NCBI GenBank assembly: GCA_002163115.1
Contig: MAAI01000008.1
Coordinates: forward strand, 1 to 64,000
Length of the DNA: 64,000 nucleotides
Direction of reading: 5' to 3'
DNA from: Methylophaga sp. 41_12_T18
GTDB taxonomy: Bacteria; Pseudomonadota; Gammaproteobacteria; Nitrosococcales; Methylophagaceae
The notes under the pieces are model-generated. The model was not told the DNA's origin. It made no database searches and worked only from the letters and a program-made list of their open reading frames with translations. Numbering within the stretch: the stretch's first letter is position 1; the number at the start of each line of letters is the position of its first letter. Both the position numbers and the translations under genes were made by a program. This document shows positions 1-8,893 of this stretch, one piece after another.

Positions 1-717
1 ACTGCACGTATGCCTATGATGCTTAAAGGACCAACAGGCTGTGGTAAATCTCGATTTGTTGAATACATGGCATGGAAACTTAACCGTCCACTTATCACTG
101 TTGCTTGTAATGAAGATATGACAGCATCTGATTTAGTAGGTCGTTTCTTATTAGATAAAGATGGCACCAAATGGCAAGATGGTCCTTTAGCAACCGCTGC
201 CCGTATTGGTGCGATTTGTTACCTCGATGAAGTGGTTGAAGCACGTCAAGATACTACGGTTGTCATTCATCCCTTAACCGATCATCGCCGTACTTTACCT
301 ATCGATAAAAAAGGCGAGCTAATTAAAGCTCATCCTGATTTCCAATTGGTTATTTCTTACAACCCTGGTTATCAAAGCTTAATGAAAGACTTAAAGCAAT
401 CAACAAAACAACGTTTTGGTGCGCTTGACTTTGACTACCCGACTGAAAATATAGAAGTCGAGATTGTTTCAAAAGAATCAGGTGTCGATAAAAAAACAGC
501 TGAAAAATTAGTTCAGATTGCTCATCGTGCACGTAACCTTAAAGGTCACGGCCTAGACGAAGGAATTTCAACACGTTTATTAGTATATGCAGGCCAATTA
601 ATCAGTAAAGGTGTTGAGCCTCAAGCTGCTTGTATGATGACGATGGTCACACCATTAACTGACGATCCGGATATGCGCGATACATTGGATGCAGCAGTAC
701 AAACATTCTTTGGTTAA
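1..717 (+). CDS. cbbQ: CbbQ/NirQ/NorQ-family AAA+ ATPase, 5' end cut by window edge
   Basis: MoxR-class AAA+ ATPase that works with the VWA protein encoded next door to remodel or activate a metalloenzyme: Rubisco for CbbQ, nitric oxide reductase for NorQ. The reading frame is open to base 1, and the family is about 265 residues, so the N-terminal ~30 residues lie outside the window; the ATG at 10 is internal. Walker A GPTGCGKS lies just after it, Walker B is ICYLDEV, and the sensor region reads VISYNPGYQ. The segment following ([15 protein letters not shown]) looks closer to CbbQ than to classical NorQ. The enzyme it serves must be encoded upstream and is not visible, so the CbbQ versus NorQ choice stays open. 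Confidence 0.85.
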   Translation, partial: TARMPMMLKGPTGCGKSRFVEYMAWKLNRPLITVACNEDMTASDLVGRFLLDKDGTKWQDGPLATAARIGAICYLDEVVEARQDTTVVIHPLTDHRRTLPIDKKGELIKAHPDFQLVISYNPGYQSLMKDLKQSTKQRFGALDFDYPTENIEVEIVSKESGVDKKTAEKLVQIAHRARNLKGHGLDEGISTRLLVYAGQLISKGVEPQAACMMTMVTPLTDDPDMRDTLDAAVQTFFG

Positions 718-906
718 TAATTAATTTGCCACAGAATCGCATAGCGTACAGAGATAAGCCTGTTCACTATAAACATTGCTTTTTCTGCTAGGTCTTCTGG
801 CAGAGAGAGGTTCCATGATTTTAGATCATAGAATTCCGTTTTAAGCGTTTCAGTAAGAAATGAACATTACCACTTACTCTGTGCGATCTGAGCTGAGGCT
901 TTTATA

Positions 907-3261
907 ATGAGTATCAAACTCGAAGACTACGAAGAATTCCTAGAAGACAAACCATCAATACGTGAAGTATTAGAGGGTACATTCAAGGAAGCCTCACATC
1001 TTATGTCACCCACCGGTCTCGAGACCTACATGGGTGGTGCAAAATCATTGTCCAGTCTTGGCCGAGGCAATGATCTGGTGATCACTTACTTACAAGAAAT
1101 GCCACTGGTGGTAAAAGAATGCGGTGAAGATGTTATTCCCGACTGCATCACGGCTGCGATGAAACTGTCTTCCGTTACCTCTGGCTCAGTCATCTCGTTA
1201 CTGTTAACCAGTTTACCGACTGCCGCTCGTAGTCTTGGTGACGCAGAACTACTTCGGGGTTATTTAACATTTATTCATCAACTCGCTTCAACTGCATCGC
1301 GTGGTTTGCGACCAATGCTGAACCATATTGATGAACTACTCAGCAAGCTGACTTTAAGTGGCTTACGTCGTTGGGCAACCTTTGGCGCTCAGGCATATCG
1401 CCGTGACTTTACCAACTTAACCTCTTACTTCAATTTAGAATCTGCAGATTCTAAAGCGATGCTACAAAAAGAACGTAGTGGTGTGCTCTTTATAAAAGTA
1501 CAACGCAAACTTAATTTTTACCTACGTGCATTATGGGGCCGTGACTTCTTCCTACGGCCAACAGGTGCTGACTATACCGATTTCAGACCTTATATTGAAC
1601 ATCGTATTTTACATATGCCTGATGCGGTTGATGATATCGGAACAGACGATAACAAAATTGCCGGTTTAGAACTTTATCGTGCTACAGCTGCTCATATGGC
1701 TGCACATATGTGTTATTCAACTCAGCCTATTTCTGCCGAACAATTAAGTCCCGCCCAAATATTCTTTATTGGCTTTGTTGAAGATGCCCGCGTTGAATAT
1801 AAAGCCATTAATGACTTTCCTGGCCTAAAAAAACTCTGGACCTCTTTACTTAAAACAGCACAACAAGATGAAGAAGTCGAACACCCAACCATGGCACAAC
1901 TAGAGCATATTGCTCTCATGTTAATTGATAGCTCTGCTAGCTCCGATGATCAACAAATAAATGGGCTAGTCGAAAAATTTCATAACGAAATTGAAATACG
2001 TCAAGATGACAATCAGCTGTCATGGCATTTAGGACTAGAACTTTACAACATCTTTAGTGCTCGCAAAGAAGTACCAAGTTTACGAATACTTGAACGTATT
2101 CGAATTCCGTACCGTGATGATAATCGCTACGTTTGGGAGTTCGAAGAGTTCGACATGAATGCTGAATTCGAATACGTGCCCGCGAGTCAAAGGCAGGTTC
2201 GTCGTCAGGTTAGCGTCATTGAAATGGCTAATGAAGTAGATTGTGAATTAGCTGGCGACGATGCTCAAGAAATATGGACTTGTTCAACCAACATGCGTCC
2301 CTATGAAGACGACCTGACCGATGAACAAGCAAGTTTCAATGATATGTGGGGCAAAGAACCTATTTCAGATCCCTTCCACTATCAAGAGTGGGACTATCAA
2401 ATTCAGTTACACCGTCCTGACTGGACAACAGTTTATGAACGTCTGCAACGCCGAGGCGATCCAGAAGATATTAAGCTTATCTTGGATGAATATCGGCCGG
2501 TTGCACACCGAATTAAACAAATTATTGATTTGTTAACACCAGCCGGTGTACAGCGTATGCGTGGCCTAGAAGATGGCGATGAAATTGATATCAATGCTGC
2601 AGTTGATGCGATGATAGCCATTCGCATGGGCGAACAACCCAACCCACGCATTACCATGCGTAATGTATTAAAAAATCGCGACCTCGCTGTTGTAGTGTTG
2701 ATGGATTTATCAGAGTCCACCAATGAAGTCATGGCCGGTTCAGATAAAACGGTATTACAGTTAACACGTGAAGCGGCAACACTTGTTTCTACTGCCATCG
2801 ACGGCATTGGCGATCCATTTGCATTGCATGGCTTTGCCTCCGATGGCCGTCACGATGTTCAATATTATCGCTTCAAAGATTTTAATCAGCATTTTGATGA
2901 TGAAGCAAAATCACGCCTCGCAGGTATGAAAGGTGGCTTATCAACCCGCATGGGTACAGCATTACGTCATGCCGGACATCATCTGATAAAACAACAAGAA
3001 AGACGCAAACTTATTATTCTGGTAACCGATGGTGAACCGGCAGATATCGATGAACGTGATCCACAGCATTTACGCCATGACACTAAAAAAGCAGTGGAAG
3101 AATTGTACAGTCAAGGTGTATTAACCTATTGCCTGACATTGGACCCGAATGCTGACGATTATGTAAAACGTATTTTTGGTCAAAACAATTACACCATTAT
3201 CGATAACGTAGATCGTTTGCCAGAAAAACTGCCAACACTGTTTGCCAGCTTAACCAGCTAA
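907..3261 (+). CDS. cbbO: CbbO/NorD-type VWA-domain activation protein
   Basis: Partner of the preceding AAA+ ATPase. The C-terminal ~195 residues form a von Willebrand A domain with an intact MIDAS: DLSES (D600, S602, S604), a later T in GLSTRMGTA and an acidic VTDGEP motif. In Rubisco activases of the CbbQO type the MIDAS of CbbO contacts the substrate enzyme while a CbbQ hexamer supplies ATP hydrolysis. Length is 784 residues, which fits CbbO (about 770-790) better than classical NorD (about 630). It begins with ATG, preceded at a suitable distance by GAGG (around 894). It lies 190 bp after cbbQ; that spacer has no recognised gene. Alternative: a long NorD-like protein serving a nitric oxide reductase. 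Confidence 0.8.
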   Translation: MSIKLEDYEEFLEDKPSIREVLEGTFKEASHLMSPTGLETYMGGAKSLSSLGRGNDLVITYLQEMPLVVKECGEDVIPDCITAAMKLSSVTSGSVISLLLTSLPTAARSLGDAELLRGYLTFIHQLASTASRGLRPMLNHIDELLSKLTLSGLRRWATFGAQAYRRDFTNLTSYFNLESADSKAMLQKERSGVLFIKVQRKLNFYLRALWGRDFFLRPTGADYTDFRPYIEHRILHMPDAVDDIGTDDNKIAGLELYRATAAHMAAHMCYSTQPISAEQLSPAQIFFIGFVEDARVEYKAINDFPGLKKLWTSLLKTAQQDEEVEHPTMAQLEHIALMLIDSSASSDDQQINGLVEKFHNEIEIRQDDNQLSWHLGLELYNIFSARKEVPSLRILERIRIPYRDDNRYVWEFEEFDMNAEFEYVPASQRQVRRQVSVIEMANEVDCELAGDDAQEIWTCSTNMRPYEDDLTDEQASFNDMWGKEPISDPFHYQEWDYQIQLHRPDWTTVYERLQRRGDPEDIKLILDEYRPVAHRIKQIIDLLTPAGVQRMRGLEDGDEIDINAAVDAMIAIRMGEQPNPRITMRNVLKNRDLAVVVLMDLSESTNEVMAGSDKTVLQLTREAATLVSTAIDGIGDPFALHGFASDGRHDVQYYRFKDFNQHFDDEAKSRLAGMKGGLSTRMGTALRHAGHHLIKQQERRKLIILVTDGEPADIDERDPQHLRHDTKKAVEELYSQGVLTYCLTLDPNADDYVKRIFGQNNYTIIDNVDRLPEKLPTLFASLTS

Positions 3262-3270
3262 GTTGCCCCC

Positions 3271-3630
3271 GTGAGTAGAATAGGAGAGATCCCCTATTAC
3301 GCACAACGAAATGACCAAATAGATGCAAAACTCTATAACTTATGGCGTAGAGCACGATTGCACTTCACCATGCCAATGCGGTTACCACTGGTAGATTATT
3401 CACACTTAGTCATGCTGCTTGAAGAGCACGAATGGGTCTGTGTGGATGAACGGCAGAATGATCTGCCGATACTAGCTTGGGTAGAGTTTGAAGACCAAGG
3501 TCGAGATGCCCTTCATCTTCCGGTTAAATGTAAACTGAATTACTATCACTATGCAGCATCGAAAGTCCGGGCTCACTCGCTGGAACTGATGCAAGAAGCA
3601 CTAGAGAAACGTTTACATGAAAATAAATAA
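3271..3630 (+). CDS. hypothetical protein, 119 aa
   Basis: Begins with GTG 9 bases after the cbbO stop, with no strong ribosome binding site, suggesting translational coupling to cbbO. The protein is soluble in appearance: no signal peptide, no membrane segment, many aromatic and charged residues (for example LYNLWRRARLHF near residue 22 and a C-terminal helix rich in Glu/Leu/Lys). I do not recognise the family. Its position suggests it belongs to the CbbQO operon, but no function can be read from the sequence. An ATG start would cost the first 30 or so residues. Confidence 0.6.
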   Translation: MSRIGEIPYYAQRNDQIDAKLYNLWRRARLHFTMPMRLPLVDYSHLVMLLEEHEWVCVDERQNDLPILAWVEFEDQGRDALHLPVKCKLNYYHYAASKVRAHSLELMQEALEKRLHENK

Positions 3631-3768
3631 AGTTAATGTATAGGTGACACTACACACTATATTCCCTATTCTATCCATGAAAGTAACCAGGCTAGGCCTA
3701 GTTTAGTTGAACCTAATTCTTAATTAGTATTGCAGCCAACCAAGTAAATAAAAAATAAGGAACACGTT

Positions 3769-4527
3769 ATGAAACGCTCTAAATTAATGACAATAATATT
3801 GGTATTGTCGTGCTGCTCTGTAGGTAATGCTCATGCCGACTGGGGCAGTTTGATTGATGACTGGAGCACCAAAGGCAAAGCATTATTAGCTGATGAGTCA
3901 ACTACATCAGCAGTCTCATCATTAGATATAGATACGATTATTTCAGGACTAAAAGAAGCATTAGCTGTTGGTTCACGAGCAGCAGTAGACAACGTTAGTC
4001 AAACCGATGGTTACCTTAGTAATGAACTCATTCATATTGCTATGCCAGCTGAATTACAACAAGCTGGCGACTTGATGCGTCAATTTGGTTTAGGCGCCCA
4101 AGCAGATCAGTTTGAAAACAGCTTAAATAAAGCAGCTGAAAAAGCCGCACCGCAAGCAACTAACATCATTGTTAATGCGATTAAAAACATGAGCATTGAA
4201 GATGCTAACAAGATCCTCAACGGCGCTGATGATGCTGCAACTCAATACTTTAAAGAGAATACCAGCACGCAATTAACAGAACTGTTCACACCCACAGTAA
4301 CCGACTCGTTAAACGAAGTTGGAAGCACTAAATACTACAATGATCTTACTGCTCAAGTTGCAGCTATCCCACTGGTAGGTGAAAACATAAACTTAGACTT
4401 ACCGAGTTATGTCACTGAGCAAGCACTTGATGGCCTGTTCACAATGATTGCTTTAGAAGAAAAGAAAATTCGCGACAACCCTGCAGCAAGAACAACTGAG
4501 TTACTACAAAAAGTGTTTAGTAACTAG
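3769..4527 (+). CDS. DUF4197 family exported protein
   Basis: A 252-residue protein with a cleavable Sec signal peptide (hydrophobic stretch around residues 7-18, likely cleavage after AHA near residue 23). The mature part matches the DUF4197 family as I know it: an all-helical domain with the conserved pattern FENSLNKAAEKAAPQA, then ILNGADDAATQYF, and a C-terminal EEKKIRDNPAARTTELLQKVF. Function of the family is unknown; its members are periplasmic or lipid-anchored, but here no clear lipobox Cys follows the signal. Preceded by a good binding site (AAGGA, about 3759-3763) and a 138-bp spacer, so probably has its own promoter. Confidence 0.8.
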   Translation: MKRSKLMTIILVLSCCSVGNAHADWGSLIDDWSTKGKALLADESTTSAVSSLDIDTIISGLKEALAVGSRAAVDNVSQTDGYLSNELIHIAMPAELQQAGDLMRQFGLGAQADQFENSLNKAAEKAAPQATNIIVNAIKNMSIEDANKILNGADDAATQYFKENTSTQLTELFTPTVTDSLNEVGSTKYYNDLTAQVAAIPLVGENINLDLPSYVTEQALDGLFTMIALEEKKIRDNPAARTTELLQKVFSN

Positions 4528-4602
4528 GAAATACTCCCTATTACCTAGCTCTATACGAGTATAATAACTCTACAATCACAATAATTTTTATAAGGAAATC
4601 TG

Positions 4603-5370
4603 ATGGCCGCTAGTCACAATTTAAACCTTTGTAGCCAAGGCACAGCTCTTAAAGCACTTTTCACTGGGTATCTTATCGTTGTTGCTGTCGGTTATATGAT
4701 GGCGTTAGTTCAAATTCAATTCACTCATGGTATGGCGGATGGTGAGTTTGGCTTATCTATTGATGACATCGTATACAGTTACTACGGAAAACGCTCAGGC
4801 TCAGTATTAGATGCAAAATTAAATGGCTCGATGCAAGTTATGGCACCAGATGAAGATCGTGCCAAAATATTAACATGGGTACGTAAAGGTGCTGATGAGC
4901 AAGCCTTTTATGACAATGGTATTCGTGAAATCATGGATAACCGTTGCATCATGTGCCACAGTGCAGAATCCGGAATGACAATTCCAGATTTCACTAAATA
5001 TGAAAATGTAGCCCAACGTGCTGAAACTGATACCGGTGCGTCTTTTTCTTCTCTAGCTCGTCTTTCACATATTCATTTATTTGGTATCGCCTTTATCTTT
5101 ATGTTTGTTGGCCTGATTTTCAGTTTAGCTGCTGGTGTACCTAAAGCTTTAAAAGTCACCGTGATTGTCATGCCTTATGCATTCTTACTCGTCGATATTG
5201 CATCATGGTGGTTAACCAAGTTAAATCCTCACTTTGCCTGGTTTGTTATTATCGGTGGTGGCGCGATGGCTATATCTTTCGCCTTTATGTGGACAGTATC
5301 TATGTATGAAATGTGGATCACACCACGTCGTCGTAGAGATGATAGCCGTGATGCCTTATTAGATGAATAA
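4603..5370 (+). CDS. multi-spanning membrane protein with one c-type haem motif
   Basis: A 255-residue protein with a membrane segment near residues 17-38, a soluble loop of about 110 residues, and then three further membrane segments (roughly 150-172, 178-197, 205-230). The loop contains a single CXXCH motif (CIMCH, near residue 117), the covalent attachment site of haem c, followed by HSAESG. The arrangement implies a periplasmic haem domain held at the membrane, so a role in electron transfer or redox/NO sensing is plausible but inferred. It is the last gene before a strong terminator. I know similar uncharacterised proteins near nor/cbb clusters but cannot name the family. Confidence 0.7.
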   Translation: MAASHNLNLCSQGTALKALFTGYLIVVAVGYMMALVQIQFTHGMADGEFGLSIDDIVYSYYGKRSGSVLDAKLNGSMQVMAPDEDRAKILTWVRKGADEQAFYDNGIREIMDNRCIMCHSAESGMTIPDFTKYENVAQRAETDTGASFSSLARLSHIHLFGIAFIFMFVGLIFSLAAGVPKALKVTVIVMPYAFLLVDIASWWLTKLNPHFAWFVIIGGGAMAISFAFMWTVSMYEMWITPRRRRDDSRDALLDE

Positions 5371-5394
5371 CATTAAATAAGCCTTCACACGAAC

Positions 5395-5435
5395 AAAAAA
5401 ATCCCCGGTTATTGACTATAACCGGGGATTTTTTT
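5395..5435. terminator. bidirectional intrinsic terminator
   Basis: Perfect 12-bp inverted repeat, 5400-5411 with 5419-5430 (core CCCCGG/CCGGGG), 7-base loop, flanked by a run of A on the left and a run of T on the right. It serves both the haem protein gene on the plus strand and the symporter gene on the minus strand. Confidence 0.93.
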
Positions 5436-5445
5436 GATTAAACAT

Positions 5446-6804
5446 TTAAAGCTTATTTTCAGCAAAGTATTCTTTGGTTAATTTGAATACCACCGGGCTT
5501 AGCAACAGTAAGGCAATTAAGTTAGGCAATGCCATTAAAGCATTCAGCGTATCAGCTACTAACCAAATAAAAGATAAGTTGGCCGTTGCACCGATAGGAA
5601 CAGCCACCACCCATAATAATCTGAAAGGTAGAATAGAACGGCTCCCAAACAAATACTCTACACAACGCTCACCATACAAACTCCAACCCAGTATCGTAGT
5701 AAAGGCAAACACAGATAGGCCAATTGTTACTACATAACCACCTATGCCCGGTAAAGCCGACTCAAAGGCTATCGAAGACAAAGTTGCTCCTGTTTCGCCA
5801 CTGGTCCAAGCTCCTGACACGATAATTACTAGACCAGTAATTGAACAAATAATAATGGTATCAATAAATGTCCCCACCATCGCTACAGTCCCTTGCTTAA
5901 CAGGACTATTAGTTACTGCTGAAGCATGTGCAATCGGAGCGCTACCTAAACCAGCTTCATTAGAAAATATCCCCCTAGCCACACCAAAGCGTATTGCTGC
6001 CCACACTGCTGCACCAGCAAAACCACCCGTTGCTGCAATAGGTGTGAAAGCATAAGTAAAGATAAGGTTAAATGCGGCTGGTAATTTATCGGCATGCACA
6101 CCTAATATAGCCAGCCCGGCGAATACATAGGCTATCGCCATCACAGGTACTAACTTGCCTGCCACCTGTGCAATCCACTTTATGCCGCCAATTAATACCA
6201 AGCCCACTAAACTAGCTATGATCAAGCCAGTTACTAAATGCGGTACTTCAAACTTGCTAAATAAAACATCGGCGACCGAGTTGGCTTGAATGGTATTACC
6301 GATACCAAATCCTGCTAAAGCACCAAAGATAGCAAAGGCTGTACCCAACCATGCAAACCGACTACTCAAGCCATTTTTGATGTAATACATCGGACCACCC
6401 ACTTTATGACCATCAGCACTCGTTTCCCGAAAATGGACAGCTAATACCGCTTCGGCATATTTAGTCGCCATGCCTACTAAGGCAGTCATCCACATCCAAA
6501 ATAAAGCGCCCGGACCACCTAGGAATATTGCTGTAGCAACACCGGCGATATTACCAGTACCAATGGTTGCTGATAATGAGGTCATCAAGGCATTAAAAGC
6601 TGAAATATCACCCTCGCCTTTTTGGCTACGATCTCGACCCCGCCATAACATTTTAAAGCCATAACCTAGCTTTAAAATCGGCATAAAACGGAGACCAACC
6701 ATCAGAACAAAACCAGTACCCAGTATTAATACCAACATCAATGGCCCCCAAACTATGCCATTAAGTTGAGTTATTAAATCTGTTAGCCAAGTCAGTATTT
6801 CCAC
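5446..6804 (-). CDS. alsT: AGCS-family sodium:alanine/glycine symporter
   Basis: Inner-membrane secondary transporter that takes up alanine or glycine with Na+. The 452-residue protein has about ten or eleven hydrophobic segments and the AGCS hallmark region GGPGALFWMWM followed by GMATKYAEAVLAV (about residues 95-120), plus NEAGLGSAPIAHA near residue 280. Length is normal for the family. The start is GTG at 6804, supported by GGAGA eight bases upstream. It stands alone between divergent and convergent neighbours. Na+ coupling fits a marine lifestyle; the exact amino acid cannot be told from sequence. Confidence 0.93.
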   Translation of the reverse strand: MEILTWLTDLITQLNGIVWGPLMLVLILGTGFVLMVGLRFMPILKLGYGFKMLWRGRDRSQKGEGDISAFNALMTSLSATIGTGNIAGVATAIFLGGPGALFWMWMTALVGMATKYAEAVLAVHFRETSADGHKVGGPMYYIKNGLSSRFAWLGTAFAIFGALAGFGIGNTIQANSVADVLFSKFEVPHLVTGLIIASLVGLVLIGGIKWIAQVAGKLVPVMAIAYVFAGLAILGVHADKLPAAFNLIFTYAFTPIAATGGFAGAAVWAAIRFGVARGIFSNEAGLGSAPIAHASAVTNSPVKQGTVAMVGTFIDTIIICSITGLVIIVSGAWTSGETGATLSSIAFESALPGIGGYVVTIGLSVFAFTTILGWSLYGERCVEYLFGSRSILPFRLLWVVAVPIGATANLSFIWLVADTLNALMALPNLIALLLLSPVVFKLTKEYFAENKL

Positions 6805-6938
6805 GTAATCATCTCCAAATAATTTCGCTCTATGCTAACACTGGCCCACATTTATCAGCTAGTGGAATATTGCTATTAAAGTAATTAGCAATCCAGCCGT
6901 TAGCCAAATATAGCCTTTAACTCCAAGTGGAGGCGATC

Positions 6939-8000
6939 ATGATCATCAGCAACGCTAATATTTCCCTGCAACAATCGCATGAAAAAGTCACTCGTTCTGA
7001 AGAGCGAGAATCGTTAACTTTCTGGCTTGGCGATCGCCCCCAGTCAACGAATCAACCCAGAGTGATAACAGGGAGGTCACTGGCTAACACTATTGATATA
7101 TCCAGCCAAGCTAGCCATGCTCCTCATCGTGAACAACATGCACTAGATGAAATGATGCTAGATGCCAGACATGAACTTATGGTGCAGATCATTAGCAAAA
7201 TGGTCGAACAACTCACCGGTAGGAAGTTTCAACTTTTTGATCCTGCCAGCCTCAACAGAAAGACTGCTGAGATACACTTAGACTCGGCACAACAAGCTTC
7301 GGCCAACAATGAGCAACCTCCACCACAAACAGCCGGATTTGGTATTGAATATGACTACTACGCCTCGCACTATGAATATGAATCACTATCCTTCTCAGCC
7401 GAAGGCAGTATTAAAACTACAGATGGCCAAACCATCAACTTCTCATCTCAACTTAATATCGAACGTGAGTATTTCGAAGAACAATCTATTAGCTTTAGGG
7501 CCGGTGATGCCGTCAAAATAGATCCATTAGTTTTAAACTTCAATGGCACAGCCGCCCAGTTACAACAATCTCATTTTGAGTTTGATCTCGATGCCAATGG
7601 CCAAACCGAACAAATAGCCCTACTCAAGCCTGGTAATGCTTATTTAGCCTTAGATAAAAATAGTGACGGTACTATCAACGATGGTTCAGAACTATTTGGC
7701 CCCAGCACCGGCAATGGTTTTAACGAACTAGCCCAATATGATGAAGATGGTAATAACTTTATTGATGAAGCCGACAGTATCTACGAGCATTTACGGTTAT
7801 GGACCGTCGATGCCAATGGTCATGAGCAGTTAATTGGCTTAGGAGAAAAAGACGTGGGGGCTATTTACCTTGGTCATCTCAATACCCCATTTGAATTGAA
7901 ACAAAACCAACAAACCTTAGGTGATATTGTCAGTTCAAGTGTGTACTTAAAAGAAGACGGTGGCACAGGCTTTATTCAGCAATTGGATTTAAGAGTTTGA
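6939..8000 (+). CDS. hypothetical acidic protein with calcium-loop-like C-terminus
   Basis: I chose ATG at 6939 (353 residues) because GTGGAGG lies just upstream as a binding site; a GTG at 6927 would overlap it. The N-terminal half is Gln/Ser-rich and without signal peptide. The C-terminal ~150 residues contain aspartate loops of calcium-binding type: FDLDANGQTE, LDKNSDGTINDGSELFG and YDEDGNNFIDEAD, with LWTVDANG after. This C-terminal pattern is common in large RTX/VCBS-type surface proteins of marine Gammaproteobacteria and in stand-alone proteins of unknown role. Function not assigned. Confidence 0.7.
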   Translation: MIISNANISLQQSHEKVTRSEERESLTFWLGDRPQSTNQPRVITGRSLANTIDISSQASHAPHREQHALDEMMLDARHELMVQIISKMVEQLTGRKFQLFDPASLNRKTAEIHLDSAQQASANNEQPPPQTAGFGIEYDYYASHYEYESLSFSAEGSIKTTDGQTINFSSQLNIEREYFEEQSISFRAGDAVKIDPLVLNFNGTAAQLQQSHFEFDLDANGQTEQIALLKPGNAYLALDKNSDGTINDGSELFGPSTGNGFNELAQYDEDGNNFIDEADSIYEHLRLWTVDANGHEQLIGLGEKDVGAIYLGHLNTPFELKQNQQTLGDIVSSSVYLKEDGGTGFIQQLDLRV

Positions 8001-8123
8001 ATACACCGATATTCAACTTTCTCTGACATTGTTCCTTCTAGACCATAACATGAACATTATTCCTCCTTTGTCCAACTATAGCCTAGCTTACTAAACGGTG
8101 AGAAATATCACGAGAGTCTGCGC

Positions 8124-8888
8124 TTATATAACTCCGCTTCCTTTAGGATTTTCTTTTAACATCTGCTGATAAAAATCAGTAAATTCTATTCCCCACTCTT
8201 GTTCTATCTCTATCAGGTGTTCAGCAGCAACTTGCTCGCGAGGCTGATTATTAAAGGCTAAAACAATAATATTTCTATGCTCTGCAACTGATAAACAGAC
8301 TGTCTGTCGATTAAACCTTTCCCGAATCGCAGATAGAAAGTGCATTAAGCCTTCGCCATCATTAACCAATAAATTAAATGCTACATGGCCCTGCGGGGTT
8401 AATAGACTACGACAATGATGCAAAAAATTATCATCGATGATCCATTCTGGCGTCAATTTATCTTCTGCTATATCTATCACTATTGCATCGTAACGCCGCT
8501 GGCAGTCTGCAACATAATGATTAATATCTTGGCTATGTAACTGACACTGTTCTCCATCAGGAAAATCAAAAAAGTCGCGAGCAAGTTCACAGATTAATGG
8601 TGATAGCTCAACAGCATCAACAGATACATCAGGGAAACGATTAGAAAAATATCGAGCGATTGCACCGCCGCCCGCACCAGCCAATAATATATTTTTAGGC
8701 GGTGGGGAAAATAAGCAGCCCGCCAGCATATGGCGGTTAGCGAGTAGTAAATGATCAGGACGCTCTAAGAGTATTTCAGATTGAACCACAACGTCGTCAA
8801 AGTCTAGCCAGCGGCGATCGCCCTGCTGCCAAACACGAACAGTTAAGTCGTCATCTTGTTGGCTGAACAACAGTTGTTGTTCAGCCAT
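8124..8888 (-). CDS. spermidine synthase-like class I methyltransferase
   Basis: A 254-residue protein of the spermidine synthase/SAM-methyltransferase fold: nucleotide-binding loop LLAGAGGGAIARYF, acidic strand end VDAVELSP and YDAIVIDIAED. The last motif departs from the YD.I..DS/TDP catalytic motif of true spermidine synthases, so aminopropyl transfer is doubtful. Start taken at ATG 8888, just after the uup stop at 8894, with AGAAGG upstream; a longer form to 8927 would run into uup. Likely co-transcribed with uup. Substrate unknown. Confidence 0.75.
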   Translation of the reverse strand: MAEQQLLFSQQDDDLTVRVWQQGDRRWLDFDDVVVQSEILLERPDHLLLANRHMLAGCLFSPPPKNILLAGAGGGAIARYFSNRFPDVSVDAVELSPLICELARDFFDFPDGEQCQLHSQDINHYVADCQRRYDAIVIDIAEDKLTPEWIIDDNFLHHCRSLLTPQGHVAFNLLVNDGEGLMHFLSAIRERFNRQTVCLSVAEHRNIIVLAFNNQPREQVAAEHLIEIEQEWGIEFTDFYQQMLKENPKGSGVI

Positions 8889-8893
8889 TGTAT

